A stretch of 64,000 nucleotides of DNA, from the NCBI GenBank assembly GCA_026929865.2, contig CM049396.1, positions 22,944,001-23,008,000 of the forward strand, written 5' to 3'. The notes under the pieces were generated by a model. It was given only the letters and a program-made list of their open reading frames with translations, was not told where the DNA came from and did no database searches. The DNA comes from Hyperoplus lanceolatus (Eukaryota; Chordata; Actinopteri; Uranoscopiformes; Ammodytidae). The translations under genes and the position numbers were made by a program. Below are positions 45,701 through 59,148 of this stretch, one piece after another. Each line of letters starts with the position of its first letter. Positions within the stretch are counted from its first letter, which is position 1.

Positions 45701-47026
45701 GGGGCCTATTTCAGGTAGCTGGTTTTACATACTCTGGGTTTAATCCTGCGCTCTGAGTTGGTCAACTCAGAGCGCAGGGTTGACGAGAAACTCTGGGTTT
45801 TCGGTTTCAGAACAGTGGATCAGCGTTGGGTTAATCAACTCTGAGCGTGTTCACTCTGGGTGGAACGTGTGCATAAAAGCCATGGTCAATGGATCGCTGA
45901 AAACATGATTCACCATGGAAACAGAAGAAACAAATGCTTGATCCTCCCACTTCTCCACTTCTCAAAAAAGAAAAAAAAACTTCTCCGCTCCTCCCACTAG
46001 AGTAAGAAATATTAACTTATGAGCTTATGGAGAAGAATGAACGGGGATAGTCTCATAACTCTGATCTAATCACTTCGGCAATTCAGAAAAAAAGGTGCAA
46101 AGGTTTTTTGTCAAGAGCATCATTGCTTCCGTATGAGAAGCAAGTCTATTTTAAGAATTAAGTTACGCATATCAGCAGCAACAAAATTATCAAGCTGCCG
46201 CTGCACAGCACTGCTGACAGTGTTTTATATTCGCTGTAGCCTATTATGTAGGCAAGCTATAATAGGCCTACTGTGCAGTAAACAGACTGTCGCTTCTTTT
46301 AAATGGGGAGTGAAAGATATTAACGTTTGACACATAAGGTGACAGTTTCCATTGTAGATCCTGATTGTTTTATTACCAGATCCCTTGTCCTCTAGTGATC
46401 ACAGTTTAAATTATTATATTATTTCTATATTCATATTGGGCTATTTAACGAGGCTTGTCTGTGACTTTGGGATGACACAAGTGAACAGTAACGATCGCGT
46501 GCAGCCGCAGAATTACATTTCAACCTGACATATAGCCTATGTTCAGTGGCACAGATGTTAAAAAACTACTGATAATGATAAAAATAAATAACGAGATACA
46601 TACAATACAATAGGTTTATTAATCTGAATGTAAAGCATGTTCACGATGTGTAAGGTGGCCGCATATGAACGAACGAGGGCTGAGAACAAGGCTACTGATC
46701 AAATGATCGATCAAACGTAAAATCATCAGGAAATGATAAAAACATCCCGATGGAGATTTCTATGGAGTGATTTTGCTTGAAACTGTACAGGGTTGCGTTG
46801 TGACAGTGACTCTTTCTTCAGTCGGAGCTGCAGCGTAAAGTGAAAACAAACTCAGGGTAGGTCTAACCACCTATCCAGCAGGTTAGACCCACGGCGTATG
46901 TTGCCGCAGTAACTGACTCTCGGTTGCGCTGAACCTGCTTCTTGAAACGGAAAACCGAGAGTTTCCACTAACTCAGAGCGAACAAACTCTGGGTTGCCTC
47001 AAAACCAGCTACCTGAAATAGGCCCC
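45701..47026. mobile_element. Element with GGGGCCTATTTCAGGTAG ends and a palindromic 8-bp TSD
   Basis: Left GGGGCCTATTTCAGGTAGCT is inverted at the right as AGCTACCTGAAATAGGCCCC. The duplication TGGTACCA (45693-45700, 47027-47034) is perfect and itself palindromic. Near both ends lie CTCTGAG/CTCAGAG palindromes, including 16-bp arms at 45745-45760 and 45763-45778. No transposase frame is present. hAT is suggested by the 8-bp duplication, but the termini are not typical. Confidence 0.75.
45745..45778. repeat. 16-bp perfect inverted repeat, 2-nt spacer
   Basis: The arm CCTGCGCTCTGAGTTG and its exact inverse flank GT. It lies just inside the left end of the 45701-47026 element. Confidence 0.9.
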
Positions 47027-47650
47027 TGGTACCATGAAATTGCGGTGGAAAAGCCAAAAATGCGAGTCGAGTCGAGCTGATACCATGCGGTGGAAAAGCG
47101 CCATATGTTTTGCATATTTATGTAGAATTTCAGGCTGATTTTAAACTATCCCCTAAAGTCACAGCAGCACTATGAATATGTGATGATTTCCTGTGCTAAT
47201 TGTGCCTCCAGACTTCAACTTGACTATGGCTTTGCTCTCCAGTTACTGGTGTTCCATTTAGACTCTCTCAGATCTTTCTGCATATTACTTACAGTGCACA
47301 TTACATTACAACACTGAGCCCCAAGCTGGATAGGATGAAGCTACTGTCTTTTTCTGTCCATTATTTAAATGAGCATAGCCCCCATTTTTCTTTTTGGGTG
47401 TGGGGGCCGAGGATTTTCTTTGATAACAAGAATAGTGCTAACACGCTAACACACCCCAGGATCCTCAGAGGGTTTAATTAGACAGGGTTAGCCTGCTTAT
47501 TATTCACATATGTAAATGGGGACCCATATGCATGCACTGCTGTGTGTAAAATAGACTGGTGTGTTGGAATCTCTTTGAAGCAGCAAGAAGTGCTCTGTAA
47601 GAGTGTGAATTATTAACTCATCAAGATAGGCTGCATGCCTACACCACAGG

Positions 47651-47763
<113 letters not shown>

Positions 47764-48145
47764 TGGGTGTGGGTGTGTGTGTGTTGTCAGTTCTGTCATG
47801 AATGAAGCTGGTGTGTTTGCCTGAGGTCAGTGTTGAAGCAGGAGGCCATGTGATGTTTACTCAAGCCCTCCTGAGCTTGAACTGGACTGACCGACTGTTA
47901 CAGAATAACTCTTTGACTCAGTCTTATCATTGACATACATGATGCTCAGAAGGGGGTTAACCTCCGTATATAAGTCGGTATGAAGAACTCAAAAATTCAA
48001 GTTGGTAAAAGTATAGCAGACATTATGAAGGCAGGGTCCTTGTGTTGCAGTTTGTATTAAGACAACATGAATGCCTTCTATAACTGAGATAACTTCTACT
48101 GCTTCTTATAGGCTAACAGAGCTAGACAGTCTGCTGGGTATCTTA

Positions 48146-48480
48146 TGGCGCTTTTCCACTGCGTGGTTTAGCTCAACTCAACTCAACTCACATTTTTGGT
48201 GTTTCCAACGCAAAAAAATTGTGCCTGGCACCTGGTAGCGGCTGTTTTTTAGGTATCGCCTCACTCTAGGTTCCAAGCGAGCTGAGCCGATGCTAAAAGG
48301 TGACGTCAGCAGACTGCCAGCCACTGATTGGCCAGAGACTACCGTTCATTTGATTTGCATCACAGATCCGAAAAAACTTAATGAAATGTCCATATATTCC
48401 CAAAGCTCACCCAGTTGTGTTGGTTGTTGGGGATGTTACTTTAAACATAACCTACTGTACACGACACGAGAGTAAGGAAG
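48146..48480. mobile_element. Partial copy of the GGCGCTTTTCCAC PIF-like element
   Basis: It begins TGGCGCTTTTCCACTGCG and matches, in reverse, the right part of the 32906-47103 element through AGGTTCCAAGCGAGCTGAGC, CCACTGATTGGCCAGAGACT and beyond. The other terminus is missing, so it is truncated. Confidence 0.75.
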
Positions 48481-49269
48481 TACGGGAATTGGAATGCACC
48501 CAATGTACAGTCTCACATTTTAGTGTATCAGTTTGTTTTGTGCTACTTATTTTTCCATAATCCTGTTCATTCTTGTTTTGTATCCCCATTCGTCTCAGAC
48601 ACTGAGAAATATGTTATCCCCTAGCCCTGACTACAGGACTGTGTAACTATGCATTTTGGAAAAAATTTGCCAAAATGTATTAAAAAAAAATTTGGCCATG
48701 AACAATGCGCGCATGCATACATTTTCTGTTTCTGTCTGCACCTGCACATTCCCGTACATACTCCACAAAGGAAGGGTGACATGCTAGAATGCTCTTTGCA
48801 TATAATTTAGTTTGCATGTTTTTGCATGTGTTGTTGAATTGTGCTGTGCAAGGCCTTAGCAGCTTTGAAAGGGGTGTTCTGCAACTAGTCCTGGACCCCC
48901 TTCTCCCCTCTCTACAGGGGGGAGAAGAGGAAAAGTAGCCCTGCCTCCTTTTGTTTCTTTTGTTGAGAGGAGAGTGAAAGGACCAGCCAACCTCAGACTG
49001 GAGACTGGGGGTTAGGGACGTGAAGGCAAGTCATACCTCCAGGAGAGTGAGTGAGAGAGTCTCCTCCCCTGTCTGTCAGTTGAAAACAGCTGGTGTTTTC
49101 TACATACCTTAGGTAGGACAGGTGAGTGTGTGTGTGTCTGAGGAGGGAGTGTCCACCATCTGGAAGATAACGTTGAGCATCCAGGTTTATGGAACCCCAT
49201 AACTCCTTTTGAAAACAAACTTTGTAAGTCACCCTGGAAGTCCATCTAGGGTTTTATTGGGAACATGTT

Positions 49270-49563
49270 CATTTTAAAACTTGGGAGATTTATGGGCAGA
49301 TTTAGGGAGTGGTAATCGGTGTGAAATGGCCTTTTCTCTAGCTGAATTCTTCTTTGCATGGCGTGGCTGTGGTCTGACAGGTGGCATTTCATCCGGCCCT
49401 GTCATTTTAAAATGAATGAACTCAGAAGGCCGCTTGAAATTGAATATCATTGACATGACGTCAGGCAGTTTGCAGTAGCTTTTGACTTGTGGCGTCAATA
49501 TGAGAGGCATCTGCTGTGGTGGTGACACTATCTGGCTCTTTTTTCCCTCCCTCCCTCCCTCCC

Positions 49564-49615
<52 letters not shown>

Positions 49616-49960
49616 TTTTCATGGCATGCAGGCAAGCGTGAAAAGCAGCCATTTTGGAATACCGACAGCCGACTGTTGCCAAGTGGCAACCATGAAAGCT
49701 CTTGGAGAACCGCTCAGTTTCCTCAGAAACACTCTTTTTCTCAAGACAGCTCCCCCTAATTCAACTCACCCCCCTTTAATTCCATTTAAAGGCTGCATGG
49801 GGAGGGACTCTCTGTCCTGGGAAAAGGGGCGTTGCTATGGAAAAGCCAAAGACAAATGTTGGACAGGCGTGTTAAAAGTGCAGGACCTTGGCCCGCTGCA
49901 TAACATAACAATGTTCCCTGGGAGGAAAACCCTCTTACCTAGCTTTAGGTATGCACGCTG
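49270..49960. promoter_or_regulatory. Candidate conserved regulatory block with RFX-like X-box
   Basis: Excluding the GT tract at 49567-49614, this stretch is non-repetitive. It contains an inverted GTTGCC-AAGT-GGCAAC at 49675-49690, close to the RFX X-box form though with a 4-nt spacer, and a half-site GTTGCTATGG at 49831-49840. It does not read as protein. That it is regulatory is inference from texture and motifs only. Confidence 0.25.
49545..49614. repeat. (CCCT)n and (GT)n compound microsatellite
   Basis: CCCT units to 49566 run straight into a 48-bp perfect GT run. Confidence 0.95.
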
Positions 49961-50657
49961 AATAGAACAGCACCCTGGCTATAAAGAAGCCATGCCCTTT
50001 GAAATGATACTGTGGCCTTTTAAAATGCTCTCATAAGAAATGCTAATAAAGTTACCCCAGCCTATTGAAGTCAAAGCCGAAATTGGTAGGAGAAAAAAAT
50101 GAATCTGAATTACCTCAATTTATGATTACCTCAGCTAAAAAGCCGTAAGCCCTGCATGCAGCCAATTGGTCTATTTAGCTTAGCTGTAATTTAAATGACG
50201 TATACATAAAATAAATGTTTAAAGAAAATGTCAAAGTGCCATAAACAGTAAATGTTTGGTATTTTTATCTGGATAAATGAGTGAAATCACGTGAAAATTT
50301 GCCATCAAACCTTTTTGTGTCAGCGCTGTTATTATCATATGGCTACAACAAGAGCTACACGGCTACCTTATGTCATCCCATCAAAGTCTCATTGAGAGAG
50401 CATAGACATGATGCTCCAGCAGAGCACTGTTTGTTCACGCTGCTGCCTATGGCTATGGTGTTCTTTCTAAACCCTGACACTTCCTGTTGGTTGACACGTC
50501 CCTGTGGGGGTCAGGGGTCAGCGGGCTGTGTAATCCTGCTATTGACATGATAGTCCCCTCAGCACCACTGTGTTCTTTTCCCCCCTGAAGCTTTTAGCAG
50601 CACCGAGGTGCTCACTCACACTCCTGTGGAAATGTTTGCATGAATATGTGAGTACAT

Positions 50658-50819
<162 letters not shown>

Positions 50820-52130
50820 CCCAAGTGTTTCCTGGCAACCTCTTGCTAGTGAGCTGCAGTACACACAGTATACAGGCTTGCTCTGTTGCCCTCCCTTGGT
50901 TAGGATTTACATGGCTTTGATTTAGACATTCCTTAAGCCGATTTCTAAAAAAAAAAATTGGTTCCATTCCTTATTTCACTGTACTTCAATCCTGGTGAAA
51001 TAAAAGCAGAATCACACTGTGTGCAAGGCTGATTCACAGTCCAGCATAGGACAGTCCTGCTGTCTCTGTGAAAGTTGTTCAATAATATCTTACTTTACAA
51101 CATTCAAGACTTGTCTACGCCGAGAGCATTCATTAAGAGCACTCTCCTGGTGTGGAGAGCTTAAGTTTTTTTTTTAACTTGCTTACTAGGAATAATCTTT
51201 TCCACCCGCTCCACCTCAGCAGCTTTAATCTGGCTGCAAATGAACCAGGCCTCTGTTTCCAGGGTTATGGAGTGCTCTGAGGGGGTTTTGTGTGCGTGTG
51301 TGTGTTGTGTACACCCCACCTCCCAAGTTCATATAACTCAAACAGCACTTTGACTGAGCTGCCAGTTATACTTGTTCCATGAGTGAAGATATACACAAGA
51401 AAAGGCGGGAGTTGCATGTCCAGTTTGTCCACACAAACAGCTGTCAGAAACTCTCCTCTATAGCTGCTTGACTTTGTAAAGACATTTGAAGAAGACAATA
51501 AATCAAAGCTTCACAGTATTGACTACACCACTGATAATAGTGTAGTTGAGTCAGTTCTTATCTTGTTTACTAAGCTCCTCTACTGTATGCGCTTCCCCAC
51601 CCCCTCTGCCTGTGTTTGTGGGTCCTAGCTGAGCTGTGGTCATAAATCTTAGTTTTTTTGTTTACATTTTTCTCTCTTCTTCCCGTTTAATAAATTAATT
51701 TATCCATTTTCTTCTGATGTGTACAGAAGCTTCATCTGATGTTATCTGAGCATTGAGATTGACATTTTATCAAGATGAAATATGTTGCCCAATGTGCTGT
51801 ATTTGAATGCATAGAGCTAAATCTGTTTCAGTTTAGTTATACTACTAGTGTATGCCTGCTTCTGGACGTGCCTGCCCCATGCTTGCGCTATTTGCACTGT
51901 CACGCTAGCTGTCCTTTTTGTCTGTTTTTTTTTCTCAGTTTGCTGACCCAATCAACTTCACACTGTGGACTGAACTCCATAGGGTCCTTAGCAGTACACC
52001 CGCCAGGTGATGTAATATAATGTAAGGCGATTGGACAATGGGTTGGTATGACACTGGGAAGACAGACACACAGATACATCTTCCTTTATGGTGTGATACT
52101 GCTCTGTTTGGATGGTGTAGGGCCCTATGA

Positions 52131-53873
52131 AATCCGTTTTATTTTTTTCCAAATTCCGTTTTATTTTTTCACAAATTCCGTTTTTTCCGTTTAATCATGA
52201 CTTCCGTTTTTTGGCAATTAACACTCATTTCGTCATCAGAACTATTATTGCGAACAAATACTATTCTAACAATTTAATCAGATATAAGGCTAAATTTAAA
52301 ATACATCACAACATTGCACTGTTTTTAGTGCTTAAAAAAGCGAAAAAACAGATTTGTTGGGTATAGGCTATAACAGAAAATAAAGCCATTAATTTTGTGT
52401 TTCAAGTGAAACATTAAATATTATTTTTACATAAATAATAAAGTCCTTATTAACTTTGCAAGAAGCTGGACTAGAGTGAAAATTGGACAAGGCTCTATAA
52501 ATCCATGGCTTTTACCTGTGGGACAGCGCTTCACCCAACAGCGGGCTGCAACACCAACCTACAGTCTATTGTGTGACGGAGAGCTAGTTATCATTAGCAT
52601 CAGCGTTAGCCGACATCACGGCAACAGCTGAATAATGTAACACATTACACAAGTTACACTACAAGAAAACAACGGGCTGTAGACGCTAGAGTTATAATTG
52701 CGTGTAGGAAACATTGTTGAGACTGGAATTTCGTACCACAGCTGCCGTTCCATAATACAACACTCCCTTTAGCAATGGCTGAATATAAGACCTCCCTGTG
52801 CTGTGTATCTGCGGGAGCGAGTGGCATTAATAACTTAAAAACGGTAAAAGTTTAACATGATTACGTGCTTTTAGATGCTTTAATCATATGCCGAATTTAT
52901 AAACAGACCATATTATTAACAATAAATTAAGTTATGTACATGTCAGAGTTACGTACATGGATACATTCAAAAGTAAACATTGAATAGACAGATTTGTGAA
53001 AGGGGTTTGGCGCTGTGTGTTACATTAGCGATCCTGCAGCCAGGCTCTACTTTTCACGGCATTAGTTTGGTCTTTTGGTCAAAATTCCTCCCTAGTTCTG
53101 CTTTAATTTCAACCGTGTTGTTTCCCTTTGCCTTGGAAACTGAGGGGCTGTTTATTTCACAGTGTAAGTTTAAAAAAAAAACCCTGTTCAGACACGATTT
53201 ATCTGACATCTTCACCCGTGCACATGTTTTCAGAGGAAACGGGACGAAATCGATGTAGTAAGCATGCCAGGCCAGCAGTTGGCGGTACAAGGTAGTAGTA
53301 GATAGAATTTCCGGTGCATCCGGTGTCGGCTGTAAGAATTGAATAAAAAGGCGCGCCTTCGCCTATTTGCTTGTAGGAGCGATTGTTGGCACGATAACAA
53401 ATTCATCAGCAACAGCACAACGTCCATGAGCACAATGAATACAGCTCGGTGATCCGCCATTGTTGTTGTTGTTTTCCAACTGGCGCACATGGACCTACAA
53501 AGACGGCGCATGCCTATTTATCTCCAAACGCAATGCGCATGTGTGAGGGTGGAGCCGTGACGTCAGCGTTATCAGGGGGAATGGTTTCGGTGTTTACAGG
53601 AACCCAAAACCGTTAAGTTTTCCAAAAAATCCTCCCTCGGAGGTGATCTCAAAAACCTGCGGTTTCATGCCTGCGTTTGCTGTTTTCCTGTAAATGATAT
53701 AGTGCAACCGCGGGAATTTTTCCGCGTTTGCACCGTTTCGTGTTGTCGTGTAAAGTGCCCCTGAATTTCACCAAAATAATGGCGAATTCCGTGACATTCC
53801 GTGTTAACAAGCAGATTCCGTTTTTATTGCCCGATTCCGTCCGCGTTTTCGTTATCGCGGAAATCATAGGGCC
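52131..53873. mobile_element. hAT-like non-autonomous element with GGCCCTATGA ends
   Basis: Left GGCCCTATGAAATCCGTTTT and right CGCGGAAATCATAGGGCC are inverted. Subterminal runs of ATTCCGTTTT and GATTCCGT words are typical of this fish family. A clean duplication could not be read (GTAG and GTAA flank). No transposase was recognised in the 1.7 kb. Confidence 0.65.
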
Positions 53874-55167
53874 GTAATGGTGCTGTAGTTATGTTTTGAT
53901 TTGGCAATGTAAATAAAAATGTATTGGGTCGAGTTGGACTGTAAGTGGTCACATTATAAGTGTTGTTGCATCGTTACAAATAGTCTTTTTTATATATTTT
54001 TTAAATCTTTTGTTTCTTGGATCACACACACACACATCCAGAGTAACATCTGAAGTGTATGCTTCAGCACAGTTTTCTAAATGTGAACCATCCAGGCCTG
54101 TGTGGGTGATGGTTTTTGTCTTAGCTCAGCTCCCTTGCATCAGGGGGTAACCCTCCCTCCCCCCAAAAGAAAATGTAGAGCCAAAACAAACACTGAGAGA
54201 ATGGGCAGATGTTTTGGGACCGTAATGCAACTAAAATGTTTTCAAATCACTCCCACACAGATACCACATCATATTTCACGTTAGCTTATTTATTTAGCTG
54301 ATGCGATTATCCAAAGCCAATTACAATGCGTGCATTCATGAAGCTAATCTCTTGTTTTTGTTGCCTGTCTCCCAAATTATGTAGTAAATTGATTAATCAG
54401 ACAGTTGAGCCAGGTAGTCATACCAATCAGCATTATAAATGTAAATCTATATTACTGTAAATCTGCAGGAACTTCTACTATCAGAAGAAGGCTTCAAATT
54501 CAATATGTGCCTAGTTTTATATTACGTTCATATAATTAACTAAAAGAAAACAACCAAATCTAAAGGGATTTTCAATACAGTACGTATGTATTCACTAAAA
54601 AGAAACTGTTACATTGAACCCTGCTCCCTACATCCATATTGATTCACTATGTTGAGTCTACTTCCTATTCATCAGGGATACTAAAGTGTTTACTATAACG
54701 ACCCCATGGCCAGGATGCCCTGTATAGCACAGGGTAAACAGAAGGGGATGACCTCATTCTCATTAGTGTTACTGCAGGCTTCGACAGACCCCGAGCTCAT
54801 GAATGATTGCTTCTCAAATCTCTGAATGGAATTTGATGCAGAAACCCTTGGCTGCAAGAAGATGAATTTTGTTGAAGTCTGTTTCATTGAAATGCTTAAC
54901 TTTAATCCAGAATCCCTTTCATATTAGAGGAGACAGCATTAGCAAGATCAGGAAACTGGCAGTTCCTGAGCGGATTTTTTTTCCCCAGGTAAAAGTATGG
55001 ACTGGAAATTGGACCATATTCCATTATCACAAGGCCAGATTATCAAACCACATGTTAAAGGGCACCAAACTGTACACTTAAACTGGGTGCCTGAGGCACT
55101 TTTACGCAAACTAACACAACTACCTGTGGCTTTGCCGCACACATGGCTGCACCACAATAGCACTATC
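53874..55167. other. No gene recognised
   Basis: The block at 54487-54600 (GGCTTCAAATTCAATATGTG, then ACCAAATCTAAAGGGATTTT) is repeated inside the hAT at 63645-63790. Otherwise featureless. Confidence 0.4.
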
Positions 55168-56209
55168 AGTAGCCTCTTTTATACAGCCAGCCGGGAATAT
55201 GCCAGAATTTCGGCCCTCCGCCCTGCTGTATAAATGCGACCGTTGCTGAACGAGGGAAGAAAGGTGCGAGAGATTGTTCCGGGAATTTTACTACCTCGGG
55301 GGGTAGTAAGATTGCCGACACAATCACTTCCGCTTCTCTGTATAAATGCGGCCAGCTTGTTGTTGCGGAACAGGGGGGCGTTTGACGTTCCATAGCCTAC
55401 GTTCTAAACATGCGACCATGTTAGCAGTTGAAGGACGTGTGTTTAACATTAATCATGGCGGCCTGATGTCCAGTACAAATCACCAAATGAAAGGAATGGC
55501 GTATAATCTAGCTGGTCATAAAGTCCGCTGCTCAATCCAAACCCCTGTGCTTCATTTTGCAGAGTTTATGAGTCTATTTCTGCCCGGGGGAAGTTGTACA
55601 ATGGAAAGGCTAGGCTAGGCTAAGCAAGGCTGCGACCGGATCGCCGCTGCTATTATTATCCGAAGTCTGAGCGTATATCCACACTTTATTCCTGCCTACA
55701 GTAAGATGACTTCACACACTGTGTGTATGTGTATGTGGATGTCTGATTGGCAGATCTCTGCCCTCACAAAGAGACTCGCTCACAGCCAACCTGTCACACA
55801 AACACACACAGACACACACACAGAGGTGAAGCGGATTGATTTTGTCAGTTTGGTTAACAGTCCCAGTGATGTTGGACTCAGCGCTTTGCGAGATCAACCG
55901 GAAAAACATTGTGGGGACAGTAAAATACGGCCCTCTTACTGCAAGCTCCAGCACTTCTGCTCTCTTCACCGGCCAGTGTTGTTGTTGTAAAGCAGCTGAC
56001 CGGCGTGGCGCTAAATGTTTACGTCACACCTGACGCTGTTTACAAGCACCTCTTTCATTCCGGAACGCTGTGTAAAAGGGGTACTGATGCGCCAGCAGGC
56101 CGGCATTGCTTGGTTCTGTGTAAATAACACAGAAGCAAGCAAAGCCGGCATATTGGAGTGATGTTATCAATATCAATATGCCGCAATCTCTGTGTAAAAG
56201 GGGCTACTG
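55168..56209. mobile_element. MITE-like element with CAGTAGCCTCTTTTATACAG ends
   Basis: Left CAGTAGCCTCTTTTATACAG and right CTGTGTAAAAGGGGCTACTG are inverted. Interior copies of the same theme recur (TGTATAAATGCGACCG at 55230, TGTATAAATGCGGCCA at 55338, TGTGTAAAAGGGGTACTG at 56071). No duplication was confirmed and there is no transposase. Confidence 0.6.
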
Positions 56210-57867
56210 ACTACATTTGATTACATTTTTTTGAAAATAATGGAATACAGGTTTTATCTACCTGGGCCGGCTGCCCAAGTAGAGCATATGTGTGGGAAAC
56301 ACTGTTATTATCCACACATGGTTGAACCGTCACTGTTTTCCACTATGTTGTTGTCAGGTAGAATATATCAGATATTGAAAAATGGTCCTCTTCTACTGGT
56401 CTCAAATATGACTTTATTCAAGACACCAGACAATGTTTTGGTATTGCCTCTATCTCAGGTAGCCTACTACTAAGTACCACAGTTTAAGTCATCGGGCATG
56501 TTTCCAAAAGCTTTGAGAGAAGTTGTGACTGTGTATGACTTTAATTTTTTCTTCAACAGATAAGAATAAAGATGTATCTGTTCTATAAACATTTTGACCT
56601 CTTTTTTTATCTAATTGGAATCGAAACTCAAAGCGATTGAAACTGGAATCGATTGGCAGATTCGGAACAAAATCAATAACGATAGCAAACCCTAATTACC
56701 AAACTCACTGATGCTCTGTCAAACTGATTTGTCCTGATTTGGTAGAAGTTCACGGGCCTGTTGAAAAACCGGACCAAATACTGTGGGCTTCATTGGTCTG
56801 GCACAGTGTCAGTGGGGGATATCCCCCCTCATTAATTGCCCCTGGGCCTCTGTTGCTGCTACATAGCCCATTCATTATCGAGTGCCATCTAAAAACAAGT
56901 TGACACTTGTTTCCTCGCTCTACTTTGCATGAATTTTAAGAGTTAAGTTATGCAACAGAGCTTTTAGTGCTGCTGTTGAAGATTTTTATGACTGCAGTTG
57001 ATGAATTAGGCATGACATCATCTTTAACAAATGGATTGTGGATCGTTGCGCCCCTTTACACATTCACTTTAACTCTGAATTTATTTTTTGCAGAAGCATA
57101 ACTGTATATGTGAACAGATTTCCAGATTGTCCAGATTTAGGCCTGATAGTCCTAAGTGAGCCTCTTGTGAATAGAGCAGACAAATTTCCAGAGCGGCGAG
57201 TGGGCATATCTATGACTTTTATATCAACGTATGTATCGTGCAACTGGAAAAATAAAAGTGTCCAACGCTAATTGAGGAGATTCATTTTAAACAACATTAA
57301 GCCAAAGCAAAAAGTCATTCATGTAGACATCCGTTGCCTGGTCTGCTATCTTCAATGACCCGTGAAGACATCTTTTGTGTCATATCATGCCTCCTGCAGC
57401 CCCCCATAACCAGTCGCTGTCCGTTGCCAGAACTACCAGGACTATTTTCAACATATGAGAACATGTCGCACACAGACAATCTCCTGATATGTGGTAGATC
57501 CAGACATTCTCCGGATCAGATTCTCTGGATATTGTCTTGAGTTATTGTGTGAAAGGGGCTCTAGTCAGATTCAGTCAAACACACTCAGCAATGAAGTCTT
57601 TGACTTTGTGTGAGCTTGGCAGATGTGTGAACATGCCTGATGGGGACACACCAGCCTACAGAGCCTGGGGAAAGGGTTAGAGGCCAACCAAGAGGCAGAG
57701 AGGATTAAAGCATGGTCTTACAGCCACAATCAACATGTATAAGGACACATACATTTCCTAATTTGTATATTTATTGATTTGGGACCAGATGTTGAAGTTT
57801 TGGATAACTTAATTGTGAGCTTTCCAACTACCGTAATAGAAAACCGTAGTGTCTTTTAATTTAGCTA
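56210..57867. other. No gene recognised
   Basis: A short decayed hAT-like piece may lie at about 56610-56695 (CGAAACTCAAAGCGATTG and similar words). No exon-like block with splice sites was recognised. Confidence 0.4.
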
Positions 57868-58253
57868 CAGTGGAGGAAATAAGTATTTGATCCCTCACTG
57901 ATTTTGTAAGTTTGCCCACTTACAATGAAATGAGTGGGCTATAATTGTAATGCTAGGTTTATTTTAACAGTGATAGACATAATATCAAAAAGAAAATCCA
58001 GAAAATCACATTAAAAAAAATTATTTTGCATTTCATTGAGTGAAATAAGTATTTGATCCCCTATCAAAACATTGCTTAGTACTTGGTGGAGAAACCAAGT
58101 ACAGAGGTCAGACGTGTCTTGTAGTTGATGACCAGTCTTAAACACATCTCAGGATGACATTTGGACCACTCTCTTTGCAGATCTTTTCCTAAATTTTAAG
58201 GTTTCGAGGCTGTCGCTTGAGCTTGAGTTCCCTCCACAGATCTATTGGATTAA

Positions 58254-59143
58254 GGCTACTACGAGTAACATGGCACGTTGGCGTCCCCTTTGGACAAAAG
58301 CGGTAGTATTTTTACGACGACCGCTGTCGCAAAGCGCGTGCCAGGCGCGTGAGTGTGAACTGAGAAGGGAGCTATATAGGCCTAGTGCATGTCCGTGTGT
58401 TGAGGAGTGTGAGGACTCTTTTCGGCTCCGTGAGAGTGGTTTTGACACTGCATCAACTAATGCCAGTCACTGCCACACACACCTGATTGCAATGAGTTGA
58501 GCAGTGTCACCTAACTACTCTCTCTCACGGAGCTGAGAGGGAGAGTGATATAGGCGTGTCCGACTCCTCACAGAAAGCGAATGAACGATAGACGGCAGTT
58601 AGTATGGATCACGATGAGGTAATGTGTTTATGTTGTTGTAAATAATACTTTGTGTTAGTACCAACCGCTCATTCATTTAGGAGTAAACACTGCAGTCTAG
58701 TTTCGCTCTCGTGAAATTGTATACACGTTGCTTGGCAATGCCCTCGTCCCCCGTACCCTATATCACTCTCCCTTTTAGCTTTTCTTCATTGCATTCTCTT
58801 TTTTTTCTTTGATGGTTCAGCCCCGTTATCAGTCATTATGACGACAAATAACTATCAAGCAAAGCTCCCGCTCCCCTTCCCTCACCTGGAGGGATAGGCT
58901 TCTCAATTCACGTTGCAGCGCCACACTGAAATCTGCAACCAATACGGATATGTGACCATAGAGCTTGCACGAGCGAACCGAAAATCGGACTGGGTGTGCA
59001 ACCAGACCAAAAGCAGTAATAAAAACTATTTAAAAACGTCTTTCTTTGCAATGATGGTCTCGTTTGCTGTTAAAGGTAATTTATGATTATCAGAGGAAAC
59101 ATGAGGCTGTTTAAAAGATATTTAAATGTTACTCGTAGCCGCT
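58254..59143 (-). mobile_element. TTAA-flanked non-autonomous DNA element, copy 3 (reversed)
   Basis: Complete reversed copy (890 bp) of the 11361 element, flanked by TTAA at 58250-58253 and 59144-59147. Removing it with one TTAA rejoins the Tc1 sequence as GGATTAAGGTCTGGAGAC, which proves TTAA is the target duplication. The insertion post-dates the Tc1. Confidence 0.92.
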
Positions 59144-59148
59144 TTAAG

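Larger units (their letters stand above)
32906..47103. mobile_element. PIF-like element with GGCGCTTTTCCACCGC ends, outermost shell of a nest
   Basis: Left TGGCGCTTTTCCACCGCA at 32906 is inverted at the right as TGCGGTGGAAAAGCGCCA ending 47103. TAT flanks both (32903-32905, 47104-47106). The element's own sequence is only 32906-33308, 45235-45700 and 47035-47103, under 1 kb; the rest is later insertions. It has no coding sequence. A second partial copy at 48146 confirms the interior, including AGGTTCCAAGCGAGCTGAGC. Confidence 0.8.
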
